Numbered from the stretch's first letter, positions 33,484-43,303 are shown. The stretch: 48,521 nucleotides of DNA from Desulfarculales bacterium UBA702 (GCA_002298165.1 DBMI01000024.1:55101-103621), one strand, 5' to 3'. Notes: generated by a model from the sequence alone, not told the origin. Made by a program: numbers and translations.

Positions 33484-34287
33484 GTGAGCATAGAATTACT
33501 GGATGAGTCGGAATTAATTGCTGCCCTGGCACTGCTTTTTTCAACTGATAAGGACCAATGCGGGACGTTGCTCCGGTCTATCAGGGAGTCGGAGTTGAGG
33601 AAGGCATACCGCAGAAAGGCCCTGCAGACGCACCCCGATATGTTCATGGCCCGTGGAGAAGAATGCCGCAGAATGTGTTCCGAACGGTTCATTCAGGTAA
33701 ACAACGCATATGAGGCATTAAGCGGCTATCTTAAATCCAGGGATGTAATCGGGGGCGACCAGACCAGGCGCGATTACGCACGCGATTACGCACAAACAGG
33801 GACATCCGCCGGCTATTCCCGGCAGGCTTATGCTCGCAGGGACAATTCCCGAGACACATCCGGAAGAGAGCGCTTCCACGGCTTCGCCTCATCATCCTTT
33901 TGGGGAAGAGATGTGCCCCGGAGGCACCTGCGCTTCGGTGAATTTTTATACTACTCAGGCATAGTCCCCTGGAGAGTGTGGATTCGGGCACTTGTCCGGC
34001 AGGGAACTCAGCGCCCAAGAATAGGCGAAATCGCAAAAAAATGGCGATGGGTAACCGAAATGCAAATCGAGCACCTGCTGGGACAAAGACGTCCTGGCGA
34101 GTTGCTGGGCGAGTTGTTTCTCAATAATAGAATTGTTAATCCATTCCAGCTAAATGTGCTGCTCCGCAGGCAGAAGAATCTTCAAAGGCCTATCGGAAGT
34201 TATTTCGTCCAGCTCGGAGCAATCAGAAAGGGCGAACTCGGCTCCCTGCTAAAACGCCAGCTACACCATAACGCCAGATATCGCTAG
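33484..34287 (+). CDS. J-domain protein with C-terminal MshEN-like repeats
   Basis: The 267-residue protein has a DnaJ-type J domain in its first 80 residues: helix KAYRRKALQTHPD contains the HPD motif that stimulates DnaK. A linker rich in R, S, Y and D follows. The last 125 residues show three related units: RFGEFLYYSGIV, RIGEIAKKWRWVTEMQIEHLL and LLGELFLNNRIVNPFQLNVLL, then PIGSYFVQLGAI. This resembles the MshEN-type repeats (N-terminal domain of GspE/MshE) that can bind cyclic di-GMP. The GTG start at 33484 has a moderate ribosome site. It is divergent from the two PilZ genes, so a link to cyclic di-GMP control is attractive but inferred. Confidence 0.75.
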   Translation: MSIELLDESELIAALALLFSTDKDQCGTLLRSIRESELRKAYRRKALQTHPDMFMARGEECRRMCSERFIQVNNAYEALSGYLKSRDVIGGDQTRRDYARDYAQTGTSAGYSRQAYARRDNSRDTSGRERFHGFASSSFWGRDVPRRHLRFGEFLYYSGIVPWRVWIRALVRQGTQRPRIGEIAKKWRWVTEMQIEHLLGQRRPGELLGELFLNNRIVNPFQLNVLLRRQKNLQRPIGSYFVQLGAIRKGELGSLLKRQLHHNARYR

Positions 34288-34673
34288 CGGGGCTGACAGG
34301 CCCAAAAGCAATCCCCGTTCATCTTCAGTTTGTGTTTGACTTTTGGGCTGAAAGTGCCTATCCCACTAATTAATGGCTGATGTAGAGTCATAAAAGACGG
34401 CAGATTTGCCGTGACCGGCTTTCTACTGATCAGCGACTGCTCCACTGCTCCTCAGGCAATTTCTCTCCATGCGGCGAATCACCTCTCGCTGACAAATGCA
34501 CCTGCCGTCCAGTTCCTTTCTTATTCAGCAATTTTATTTGGGTGCGGCCCCTTTTCGCTCTTGCCACGCAAATTTGGATTTAACGGCAATTATTTCCGTT
34601 AATTGACTGAACATTGCTCGATACTCAAAACTATTCTCTCACTAAAAAATCATAATCAAACCGGAGGTGTGAA
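34288..34673. other. Intergenic region before the Cache-domain gene
   Basis: About 385 bp. A 9-bp inverted repeat GCCCAAAAG (34300-34308) with CTTTTGGGC (34340-34348) might end the J-domain transcript. Otherwise I see nothing that supports a gene. The ribosome site GGAGGTG of the next gene is at the right end. Confidence 0.5.
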
Positions 34674-35075
34674 ATGACTCCAATTGCTGCGCGCGAGAAG
34701 GCCAGAGGACTGCTCGACGATGCGAAAACATTTTTCCTCCATACAGGCAAAAGGATTGCCCTTGCGGAGTTTACCAACCCGAACGGGATGTTTACCGAAA
34801 ACGACAAGTATGTATTTGTATTATGTTTTAATGGGACCATGCTTGCTCACGGCATTAATGAAAGGTTTGTCGGGGAGGAATTCCTGGATGTCAAGGACCG
34901 GGATGGTAAGTTTTTCATAAAGGAGATTGTCGAGACAGCGCTCGCGAAGGGCTCCGGTTCGATAGAGTACAAGTGGTTTCATCCCAAAAGCAAACAGGTA
35001 GTACCCAAAGTTGTGTTTTTCGAAAAGGTTGATGATCTGATTATCTGCGCAGGTGCTTATCGGCAAGAAACATAA
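34674..35075 (+). CDS. Stand-alone single Cache domain protein, apparently cytoplasmic
   Basis: The 133-residue protein consists of one Cache-like sensor domain: helix AREKARGLLDDAKTFF, then FTNPNGMFTENDKYVFVLCFNGTMLAHGINERFVGEEF, with the DKDG-like KDRDGKFFIKEIV and IEYKWFHPKSKQVVPKVVFFEKVDDLIICAGAY. This matches single Cache domain type 2 (usually periplasmic sensor parts of chemoreceptors or kinases). Here there is no signal peptide, membrane helix or output domain. GGAGGTG precedes the ATG by 5 nt. It lies 50 bp before ppdK in the same direction; a sensing role for pyruvate or a similar small acid is a guess. Confidence 0.8.
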   Translation: MTPIAAREKARGLLDDAKTFFLHTGKRIALAEFTNPNGMFTENDKYVFVLCFNGTMLAHGINERFVGEEFLDVKDRDGKFFIKEIVETALAKGSGSIEYKWFHPKSKQVVPKVVFFEKVDDLIICAGAYRQET

Positions 35076-35125
35076 AAAAACCAAGGGCGCCGGAGCGATG
35101 CATTAATCCTAAAAGGTGAGATGCT

Positions 35126-37897
35126 ATGGCTAATAAATGGGTTTACTTGTTCGATGAACTTGATCAGGCCTTGGCCGATGCAGGCGGTGAGTGGGATGAT
35201 GCTCTGGGACTGCTTGGCGGCAAAGGTGCCAATCTTGCTGAAATGACGAGAATCGGCCTTCCGGTACCCCCGGGTTTTACAGTGACAACACGGGCCTGCA
35301 ATGCTTACCTGGCTTCCGGCATGGAATTCCCCGATCAAATGTGGGAACAGGAATTGGAGGCGTTGGCCAAGGTTGAGAAAAAGACCGGAAAGAAATTTGG
35401 AGACCCCCAAAATCCACTTCTCGTCTCATGCCGCTCCGGGGCAAAATTCTCGATGCCGGGAATGATGGATACCGTCCTCAATATAGGTTTGAATGAGGAT
35501 ACTGTAACAGGAATGATCGAGGCAACCGGGGACGCTCGCTTTGTCTATGATTCTTACCGCCGCCTGATTCAGATGTTCGGCTCGGTTGTAATGGGCGTCC
35601 CGGATGAACCATTCGAGGAAATAATCACCCATTTCCGGAAAACCCGCAAGGTAAAGACAGACGCAGAGCTTACGGCAGATGACTGGAAAGCTGTCGGGAA
35701 CAGGTTCAAGGAAGTCTTTCAGCTCTACAGCCGCATCGAGTTTCCAACCCTTGCCTATCAGCAGCTTCGCCTGGCAACGGAAGCCGTCTTCAAGTCATGG
35801 AACGGCAAGCGCGCAATAGATTACCGAAATGCCGCCCGAATTGCTCACGACCTGGGGACCGCGGTGAATATCCAGACCATGGTTTTTGGCAACATGGGAA
35901 AAGAGAGCGCTACCGGCGTTGCCATGACGCGCAATGCCACAACCGGCGAGAAGAAGATCGAGGGCGACTACCTTATAAACGCGCAAGGCGAAGATGTGGT
36001 GGCCGGTATCCGCAAAACGGACCCGGTCGAGCAGATGGCGCAGACGATGCCACGGGCATGGGAAGAATTTGTTGGAATTACACAGAAGCTTGAACGGCAC
36101 TACCGCGATATGCAGGACGTCGAGTTTACCATCGAGCGGGGAAAACTCTGGATGCTTCAGACCCGCAACGGCAAGCGCACCGCCCAGGCAGCGGTTCGAA
36201 TCGCGGTGGAAATGGCCGAAGAAGATCTCATAAACAAAGAAGAAGCTGTAATGCGTGTAACCCCGGAGCAGGTCGACTTTTTCCTGCACCCGCAGTTCAA
36301 GCCCTCCTCCAAAAAGGCCGCCAGGGATGAAGGAAAGCTCATGGCCGCCGGCCTGAATGTCTCTCCGGGGGCCGCCGTGGGCATGGTAGCTTTTAATGCG
36401 GACCTTGCCGAAAGCTGGGCCAAAAAAGAAGGCAAAAAGGTCATAATGGTCAGGCCGGAAACCAAGCCGGACGACGTACACGGAATGCTTGCAGCCCAGG
36501 GGATTCTAACGAGCCGGGGTGGGCGCACCAGCCATGCCGCACTTGTTGCCAGGCAGTTTGGAAAACCGGCGGTGGTCGGTGTTGCCGAACTTGACATCGA
36601 GTTGGGGCGACACCTTATGGCCGTTGGCGACCAGGTGATAAACGAGGGCGAATGGATATCAATTGATGGTTCCACGGGTGAGGTCTTCCTCGGACAACTC
36701 GATACCATGGTGCCCGATATCTCCGATGAGTGGTTGATGAAGCTTCTCCGGTGGGCCGACAGTTTTCGCAAGCTTGGAGTGTGGGCAAATGCGGACTATC
36801 CTCAAGACGCAAAGCGGGCACGTGAATACGGAGCGGGAGGAATCGGGCTTTGCCGCACCGAGCACATGTTCTTCGAAGCACAGCGGTTGCCGCTTGTGCA
36901 GAAACTCATAATGACAAACCAGCCTACCGAGAGGCGTGATGCCCTTGACGCGCTCCTGCCTTTCCAGCGCGAGGACTTCATTGGAATCTTCAAAGCCATG
37001 GACGGCCTGCCGGTGATCATCCGGCTGATCGATCCTCCGCTTCATGAATTCCTGCCAGGCTTCGAAGAACTAATGAGCAAACTCACCGACGGCAAGATCC
37101 GCCTGATGCACGCCCGGGACCTGGCTGAAATAAATGAACTTCTTGAAAAGATTGAAGAGGACGAGCGTATCCTGAGGCGGGTCGAGACACTTCGCGAGGC
37201 AAATCCGATGCTCGGCCTTCGGGGAGTGCGCCTTGGGATAGTCATGCCCGAGCTTACCCAGATGCAGGTGCGGGCGATCTTCGAGGCAGCCTGCCACTGC
37301 GCAAAAAACGGCATTGATGTACATCCCGAGATAATGATCCCGCTGACTTCGCATGTGAACGAACTAATAACCCAGAGAAAGGCGCTCGAATCAGTTGCAA
37401 AAGAAGTAATGAACGAGCAGGGAATTACCATTGACTACAAATTCGGGACAATGATCGAAATCCCGCGCGCTGCCCTCACTGCCGATGAAATCGCGGAGCA
37501 TGCCGAATTTTTCTCGTTTGGCACGAACGATCTGACTCAGACCACCTATGGGATAAGCCGGGATGACGCCGAAAAAGGCTTCCTGATCGACTACATGGAG
37601 CGCGGGATTTTGCCCGAGAACCCGTTCGTGAGCATCGACGAGAAAGGACTTGCCAAGTTGATGCAAATAGCAGTGGAGTTGGGACGCAAAACCAGGCCCG
37701 GGCTTGAAATTGGGATCTGCGGCGAGCACGGCGGTGATCCCAAATCTATTGCGGTCTGCCACGGCCTTGGCATCAACTACGTGAGCTGCTCGCCATTCCG
37801 CGTACCCATCGCCCGCCTTGCCGCGGCTCAGGCAGCAGTACGGGAGAACAAAGCGGAAAAGATCAAAAGCAAACCCGGCGCTTCACCAGGATCGTGA
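35126..37897 (+). CDS. ppdK: Pyruvate, phosphate dikinase
   Basis: The 923-residue protein fits the family (about 870-930). It interconverts pyruvate, ATP and phosphate with phosphoenolpyruvate, AMP and pyrophosphate, so it can feed gluconeogenesis from acetyl-CoA or pyruvate or generate ATP. The N-terminal nucleotide-binding domain starts GGKGANLAEM and contains CRSGAKFSMPGMMDT. The swivelling domain has GGRTSHAALVAR, in which His470 is the phospho-carrier. The C-terminal PEP/pyruvate barrel has GTNDLTQTTYG and CGEHGGDP. The start is supported by AAAGGTGAG before the ATG. It is a stand-alone gene after the Cache protein. The end KIKSKPGASPGS is a short unconserved extension. Confidence 0.97.
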   Translation: MANKWVYLFDELDQALADAGGEWDDALGLLGGKGANLAEMTRIGLPVPPGFTVTTRACNAYLASGMEFPDQMWEQELEALAKVEKKTGKKFGDPQNPLLVSCRSGAKFSMPGMMDTVLNIGLNEDTVTGMIEATGDARFVYDSYRRLIQMFGSVVMGVPDEPFEEIITHFRKTRKVKTDAELTADDWKAVGNRFKEVFQLYSRIEFPTLAYQQLRLATEAVFKSWNGKRAIDYRNAARIAHDLGTAVNIQTMVFGNMGKESATGVAMTRNATTGEKKIEGDYLINAQGEDVVAGIRKTDPVEQMAQTMPRAWEEFVGITQKLERHYRDMQDVEFTIERGKLWMLQTRNGKRTAQAAVRIAVEMAEEDLINKEEAVMRVTPEQVDFFLHPQFKPSSKKAARDEGKLMAAGLNVSPGAAVGMVAFNADLAESWAKKEGKKVIMVRPETKPDDVHGMLAAQGILTSRGGRTSHAALVARQFGKPAVVGVAELDIELGRHLMAVGDQVINEGEWISIDGSTGEVFLGQLDTMVPDISDEWLMKLLRWADSFRKLGVWANADYPQDAKRAREYGAGGIGLCRTEHMFFEAQRLPLVQKLIMTNQPTERRDALDALLPFQREDFIGIFKAMDGLPVIIRLIDPPLHEFLPGFEELMSKLTDGKIRLMHARDLAEINELLEKIEEDERILRRVETLREANPMLGLRGVRLGIVMPELTQMQVRAIFEAACHCAKNGIDVHPEIMIPLTSHVNELITQRKALESVAKEVMNEQGITIDYKFGTMIEIPRAALTADEIAEHAEFFSFGTNDLTQTTYGISRDDAEKGFLIDYMERGILPENPFVSIDEKGLAKLMQIAVELGRKTRPGLEIGICGEHGGDPKSIAVCHGLGINYVSCSPFRVPIARLAAAQAAVRENKAEKIKSKPGASPGS

Positions 37898-37934
37898 TGC
37901 ACTAGTTGCTGATAAGTAAGGTGGGCACAAAAAC

Positions 37935-38115
37935 GGGGCTGTTGCCCAAAGGAGTTGCGATATGTATTCCCCTCCTTCAATGAGAGGTTGTTTGGGGAGG
38001 GTGGCAAAAAGGTCTAAGAATTTCAACCCCCTCCCCCAGCCCCTCCCACCAAGGGAGGGGAGTTTTCCTTCAATTTCGTCCATTGTTTTCCATTCGGGAT
38101 TTGGGCAACAGCCCC
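37935..38115. repeat. Inverted-repeat element of the GGGGCTGTTGCCCAAA family
   Basis: GGGGCTGTTGCCCAAA (37935-37950) and its exact complement TTTGGGCAACAGCCCC (38100-38115) are 149 bp apart, in the gap between the convergent ppdK and fdhA genes. A further CCCGTTGCCCAG follows at 38118. The same core is found at 10383-10395 and 10598-10610 and, with changes, at 48475-48521. Confidence 0.7.
38040..38066 (+). terminator. Candidate intrinsic terminator of ppdK
   Basis: CCCCTCCC (38040-38047) and GGGAGGGG (38053-38060) form an 8-bp GC stem with a 5-nt loop, followed by AGTTTT. It is about 140 bp after the ppdK stop, inside the repeat element. Confidence 0.55.
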
Positions 38116-38215
38116 AGCCCGTTGCCCAGCCTATGTGGTTTGTAATCATTTCGCCGCTCAACCGAATCCGCAAAAATTTCACTCAAGCAGGTACACCCTG
38201 CCGGGCGAACCACCA

Positions 38216-38252
38216 CAAAAAAGGTGGGCACGGAAAAACCCCGTGCCCACCC
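38216..38252 (-). terminator. Intrinsic terminator of the formate dehydrogenase operon
   Basis: GGTGGGCACGG (38223-38233) and CCGTGCCCACC (38241-38251) form a perfect 11-bp stem. On the minus strand it is followed by TTTTTTG and lies about 40 bp after the fdhA stop codon. Confidence 0.85.
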
Positions 38253-38292
38253 TACTCTCCCGGAAAATTTAACTTCCGTTCTTTTCTTGCCT

Positions 38293-40992
38293 TTACGCCA
38301 CTTTTTCCACTTTCACCGCACAGACCTTGTATTCAGGTATTTTGGCCTGCGGGTCGAGTGCAGCGATGGTCAGGTTGTTAGCCGCCGCCTCGAAGTAGTG
38401 GAACGGGATGAAGACCATTCCAACGTCCGTCGTTTCTCCTACAACGGCCTTTGCGGAAATGCTGCCTCGCCGTGAGCTGATCTTCACGAATTCACCGTTT
38501 GCTACTCCAAGTTTTTGAGCATCAATCGGATTGATTTCGACGAAGCATTCCGGAGCTAGTCCGTTAAGACCCTCTGAGCGCCTGGTCATTGTCCCCGTGT
38601 GATACTGCGACAGGACTCGGCCTGTAATCAACACCAGGGGATATTTTGAATCGGTGGGTTCCGCGGGCGGAATCCATTCGATTGCGTGGAACTTTCCTTT
38701 TCCGCGAACGAACTTTTCCTTATGCAGGTACTTCGTTCCCGCGTGGTCGGCGGTCGGGCAGGGCCACTGTAGCCCGCCATTCTCAAGCCTTGCGTAGCTC
38801 ATACCGGCATAGGACGGGGTGATCTTCGCCATTTCATCGAAAATCGCTTCGGCATTGGCGTATTTCATCTTATAGCCCATGCGGGATGCTATTTCGCTGA
38901 TGATCTCCCAGTCCGCCTTTGCTTCTCCGGGGGGCTCCACGGCCTTGCGCACGCGCTGCACGCGGCGCTCGGTATTTGAGAAGGTCCCTTCCTTTTCGGC
39001 AAAACAGGCGGCGGGCAGAACCACGTCCGCAAGCTTAGCCGTCTCGGTGAGGAAGATATCCTGGACGACCAGAAAGTCGAGCTTTCTGAGGCCCTCTTCC
39101 ACATGGTGCAGGTCGGGGTCGCTTATCATCGGGTTTTCGCCGACGATGAAAAGGCTCTTTATCTGCCCCTTGGCGGCCGCATCAATCGTTTCGACTATGG
39201 TAAGGCCGGGCTTCTCGGGGAGGCTTTTTACACCCCAATACTTGGCGAACTTCTCACGCACCTCGGGGACCGTCACCGACTGATAGGCAGTCAGCACATT
39301 GGGCAGTGCGCCCATATCGCATGCGCCCTGCACGTTGTTCTGGCCGCGAAGCGGGTTAACGCCGCCCGATTCAATGCCGATATTTCCGCAAAGCATCGAG
39401 AGGTTCGCAACCGATTTAACCGCGTCAGTGCCGTTGATATGCTGGGTTATACCCATGGCGTATGCAATGGCGGCCGCGGGCGCGCCCGCATAGAGACGGG
39501 CCGCGGCGATGAGGTCGGCTGCCGGAATACCCGAGATTTCCTCGACTCGCTCAGGCGTGTAGGTCGAAACAGCCTTTTTAAGGGCGTCGAAGTCCTCTGT
39601 GCGCTCTTCAACATATTTTTTAGCGTAGAGGCCTTCCTTGATTATCACGTGCATTAAGCCATTAAGCCACGCAACGTCAGAGCCGGGCTTCTGGCGCAGC
39701 CATATATCGGCAAAATCCACCAGGTCGATTCGCCTCGGGTCGGCAATTATGAGCTTTGTCTTTCCGCTCACTACGCCTCTTTTGATGAACGAAGAAATAA
39801 CCGGATGCATCTCACGGGTGTTTGAGCCGGTAAGCAGGATCACATCCGAATTTTCCAGTTCCTCGATCGAATTGGTCATTGCTCCACTCCCGAAAGCGGC
39901 GGCCAGACCGACCACCGTAGAGGAGTGTCAGAGACGAGCGCAGTGATCGACATTATTGGTTCCGATCACCGCGCGAGCAAATTTGGACACGAGGTAGTTT
40001 TCTTCGTTGGTTGTGCGGGCCGATGAGAAAAATGCCAGTGAGTCCGGTCCGCTCTTCTTCTTTATGCTGCCCATCTTATCGGCAACGATCTTTAGCGCCT
40101 CATCCCAGGTGGATTCCTGGAGGCTGCCGTTTTTCTTCACCAAAGGCACCTTGAGCCTGTCGGGATGATTTATGAAATCATTTCCGAAGCGGCCCTTTAC
40201 GCACAGGCTTCCCTTGTTTGGCCCGCCAAGGTCGGGATCGGTTGTGACCTTTACGACCTCGTTATCCTTAACATTGAGTTCAAGCTGGCAGCCCACGCCG
40301 CAGTAGGTGCAGGTGGTCTGGACCTTCTTGAGCTCCCAGGGGCGTCCCTTGAAATGTGACTGTTTCGGGGTGAGCGCGCCGGTCGGGCACGATGCAACGC
40401 ACTCGCCGCAGAACGCGCAGTTTGAATCGTTCAACAGCCCGCCGTTAAAGGTCGTTATGAATGAATCCGAACCTCGGGCGGCTATGTCGATAACCCCGTT
40501 TACCTGCACAGAGAGACAGCCGCGAACACAACGGCCGCACAGGACGCATTTGTTGGGATCGCGAACTATCATCGAGCTGGAATCATCCACCGGCTTGGGA
40601 GCAAAGGTTGTCTTGAAGCGCACGGAGTCGATTCCGTGTTCGTAGACCAGGTTCTGAAGCTCGCACTCGCCGTTTTTCTCGCACATCAGGCAGTTGTGGT
40701 TGCCGTATGCAAGCAGGAGTTCCAAAACCGTGCGGCGCACCCGGAAAAGCCTGTCGGTGTGCGTGCTTATGTTCATTCCATCGGTTGCCGGAGTGGTACA
40801 TGAGGGGGGGAGTCCCCGCATGTTCTGGATCTCTACGATACAAAGCCGGCAGCCCCCGTAGGGAGGCATCTTGGGATGAAAGCATAGGGTCGGGACCTTT
40901 ATGCCGTTTTCCCTGCAGACTTCGAGGACCGTTTGACCTTTTTTCCCCCGGACGCTAATTCCATTTATTGTAAGAGTAAGTTTGTCGTCCAT
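38293..40992 (-). CDS. fdhA: Selenocysteine-containing formate dehydrogenase catalytic subunit (NAD-linked type)
   Basis: The gene runs through an in-frame TGA at 39928-39930 that is read as selenocysteine (residue about 355): the flanking sequence DHCARL-U-HSST matches the active site of formate dehydrogenases such as FdhF, and a SECIS hairpin follows. The product has about 899 residues: an N-terminal [2Fe-2S] domain (CxxxGGCRLC), a His-Cys cluster region (HNCLMCEKNGEC), two [4Fe-4S] sites (CVLCGRC, CAFCGEC), a CTYCGVGC cluster and the molybdopterin (Mo or W) domain. It oxidises formate or reduces CO2. The ATG at 40992 is chosen for the AGAGAGGA site; a longer frame begins at 41058. It is the last gene after the NuoE- and NuoF-like partners. 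Confidence 0.94.
39898..39930 (-). promoter_or_regulatory. Bacterial SECIS element directing selenocysteine insertion
   Basis: Eleven nucleotides after the UGA, GGTGGTC (39916-39910) pairs with GGCCGCC (39904-39898) to make a 7-bp stem (with G-U pairs). The 5-nt loop is GGTCT (39909-39905), the GGUCU loop known to bind SelB in Escherichia coli fdhF. This explains why the gene appears as two frames. Confidence 0.88.
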
Positions 40993-41061
40993 TTGTCCTC
41001 TCTCACTTTGTGACCCGCCTATCCCGCCATAATAAAGGGGGCAAGTGGGAATTTTCACTCG

Positions 41062-42867
41062 TTAGTCTATAGAGTTGTACCTGCATGCAAGGATGCAGGA
41101 ACGGCACTTTATGCACTTTTCAGAATCTATCTGCGCGACTTCCTTCTTCTTCCAGGTAATAGCATCGGCCGGGCATGCGCTTGCGCACTGTCCGCACTTC
41201 TTGCACTTGTCGGGATTTACCTGGAACTTGATGAGCCGTACGCAAACCCTGGCCGGACATTCTTTTTTCAGGATGTGGGCCTCGTACTCATCCCTGAAAT
41301 ACCTGACGGTCGAAAGCACTGGGTTTGGAGCCGTTTGACCAAGACCGCACAGCGAGCCGTTCTTTACGTCCTCGGCAAGCGTTACCAACTGGTCGAGATC
41401 CTCGAGAGTTGCCTTGCCTTTGGTTACGTCGGTAAGGATCTCAAGCATCTTTTTGGTCCCGAGACGGCATGGTACGCACTTACCGCAGGATTCCTTCTGG
41501 GTGAAGGTGAGGAAGAACTTGGCCATATCCACCATGCAGGTGGTCTCATCCGTTACGATCAAACCGCCCGATCCCATGATGGCCCCGAGCTGGGTCAGGT
41601 TCTCATAATCCATTGGAACGTCGAAGTGTTCCGCGGGGATGCAGCCGCCCGACGGACCGCCGGTCTGAGCAGCCTTGAACTTGCGCTTGTTGAGAATCCC
41701 GCCGCCCACTTCTTCGATAATTTCGCGAAGAGGCGTGCCCATCGGAACTTCAACGAGCCCGCTATAGGTAATCTTGCCGGCAAGAGCGAAGACCTTGGTC
41801 CCCTTGCTCTTTTCAGTCCCTGTCGAGGCAAACCATTCGCCGCCCTTTGTCATTACGACCGGAATATTTGCCAGGGTCTCGACGTTGTTGATGTTGGTGG
41901 GCTTTCCGAAAACACCTTTTACAGCCGGGAACGGCGGCCTCGGCATAGGCATGCCGCGCTTTCCCTCGATCGATGCGATAAGGGCCGTTTCCTCGCCGCA
42001 GACGAATGCTCCCGCGCCAAGTTTAACTTTTATTTCGAAATCATGGCCCGATCCAAAAATATTTTTCCCCAGGTAACCCTTCTTCTTGGCCTGGTCGATT
42101 GCGATCAACGTCCTCTCGTAGGCCATGGGGTACTCGGCGCGCACGTAAATGTATGACTTTGTTGCGCCAATAGCGTAGCCGCCTATTATCAGACCTTCGA
42201 GCACGCTGTGCGGATCGCCTTCAAGCACCGCGCGGTCCATGAACGCTCCGGGGTCGCCTTCATCCGCATTACAGATGATGTATTTCTGGTCGGCGACCGA
42301 GCGGTTTGCGAATTCCCATTTCATGCCTGTCGGGAATCCCGCCCCGCCTCTTCCGCGCAGGCCCGACGCCTTCATATTGTCGATTACCTGCTGCTGCGTC
42401 ATCGAAAGGGCTTTTTTTGCACCCTCGTAGCCGCCGACAGCAATGTAGTCATCTATGTCTTCGGGATTGATAAAGCCGCAGTTCCTAAGCACTATGCGGC
42501 GCTGAGGGTTGAAGTACCTCATGTCCCTGAAGGTCAGCACTCTGTCCTTGGTCTTTGGATCAAGGAAGAGCAGCCGCTCGACCGGCTTACCGCCTTTGAG
42601 ATCGGTTTCAACTATTTCGGCCACGTCATCCGGGGTCACGTTGCAGTAAAATGTCCCCGCGGGCATTACCATTATCGTTGGACCCTGCTGGCAAAATCCG
42701 TGGCAACCGGTATATTTGGTTTCAACCGAACCACTCAGCCCAGCTTTATCCAACTCTTTTTCGAGGTTATCGAATATGACCTTCGCCTTCTGGGACTCGC
42801 ATCCGGTTCCCCGGCATACGAGGACCTGACGCTCCTTTCCGGGTTGTATCCTAATTGCCGGCTCCAT
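41062..42867 (-). CDS. NuoF-like NADH/FMN subunit of formate dehydrogenase
   Basis: The 601-residue protein has an N-terminal thioredoxin-like [2Fe-2S] domain (CRGTGC...CHGFCQQGP), then the NuoF core with NADH/FMN-binding motifs (GLRGRGGAGFPTG, CNADEGDPGAFMD) and the SLBB/[4Fe-4S] part (ESCGKCVPCRLG). Two further [4Fe-4S] motifs follow at the C terminus (CKKCGQCASAC, CIKCRSCILAC). This layout is that of HndC, HydB and similar NADH-linked subunits that may also reach ferredoxin. It would pass electrons between FdhA and NAD(P). It overlaps the NuoE-like gene by 17 bp and ends about 70 bp before fdhA. Confidence 0.95.
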   Translation of the reverse strand: MEPAIRIQPGKERQVLVCRGTGCESQKAKVIFDNLEKELDKAGLSGSVETKYTGCHGFCQQGPTIMVMPAGTFYCNVTPDDVAEIVETDLKGGKPVERLLFLDPKTKDRVLTFRDMRYFNPQRRIVLRNCGFINPEDIDDYIAVGGYEGAKKALSMTQQQVIDNMKASGLRGRGGAGFPTGMKWEFANRSVADQKYIICNADEGDPGAFMDRAVLEGDPHSVLEGLIIGGYAIGATKSYIYVRAEYPMAYERTLIAIDQAKKKGYLGKNIFGSGHDFEIKVKLGAGAFVCGEETALIASIEGKRGMPMPRPPFPAVKGVFGKPTNINNVETLANIPVVMTKGGEWFASTGTEKSKGTKVFALAGKITYSGLVEVPMGTPLREIIEEVGGGILNKRKFKAAQTGGPSGGCIPAEHFDVPMDYENLTQLGAIMGSGGLIVTDETTCMVDMAKFFLTFTQKESCGKCVPCRLGTKKMLEILTDVTKGKATLEDLDQLVTLAEDVKNGSLCGLGQTAPNPVLSTVRYFRDEYEAHILKKECPARVCVRLIKFQVNPDKCKKCGQCASACPADAITWKKKEVAQIDSEKCIKCRSCILACRYNSID

Positions 42868-43303
42868 TCAGAATCTCCGCTACTTTTTCGGGTTTCATGC
42901 GACCGTGGGTATCCTTGTTTACAAACATGGCAGGCGCCAGGGCGCACGCGCCGATGCAGGCGACCGTCTCCAAAGTGAAGCGGCCATCCTTGGTGGTCTG
43001 TCCAGGCGCTACCTGGAGTTGGCTCGCAACCTCCTCGAGAATGCGCGCCCCGCCCATTACGTGGCAAGCCGTACCCTGGCAGACCATTATGATGTTTCTG
43101 CCAACGGGATCGAATTTGAACTGCGCATAAAAAGTGGCCACGCCGTAAACCTCTACCGGGGACATCCGGCAGAACCTCGCGGCTGCATCCATGGCCTCGG
43201 GCGGCAAGTACCCGAATTCACCCTGAATGTCCTGCAGCACAGGAATCAGGGCATCCCGCGTGCCATGGTGATTAGAAAAAATCTCTTGCAGCTTCTCTTT
43301 CAT
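42851..43303 (-). CDS. NuoE-like [2Fe-2S] subunit of formate dehydrogenase
   Basis: The protein of about 150 residues fits NuoE/HndA. The N-terminal helical part is followed by a thioredoxin-like [2Fe-2S] domain: CQGTACHVMG supplies two cysteines and CIGACALAP the other two. It accepts or donates electrons next to the FMN of the NuoF-like partner, with which it overlaps by 17 bp (42851-42867). The ATG at 43303 gives MKEKLQEIF, the usual start; the longer frame from 43345 lacks support. It is the first gene of the operon. An 8-bp hairpin, ACGGGTCC/GGACCCGT (43332-43361), lies in the leader. Confidence 0.92.
   Translation of the reverse strand: MKEKLQEIFSNHHGTRDALIPVLQDIQGEFGYLPPEAMDAAARFCRMSPVEVYGVATFYAQFKFDPVGRNIIMVCQGTACHVMGGARILEEVASQLQVAPGQTTKDGRFTLETVACIGACALAPAMFVNKDTHGRMKPEKVAEILNGAGN

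Noticed and set aside
38293..39915. Separate molybdopterin oxidoreductase gene beginning at 39915
   Set aside because: Same frame as the upstream part; the intervening TGA matches a selenocysteine site with a SECIS hairpin, so both are one gene.
41275..42978. Two long plus-strand frames opposite the NuoF-like gene
   Set aside because: Antisense to a well-recognised NADH-binding subunit; no recognisable domain.
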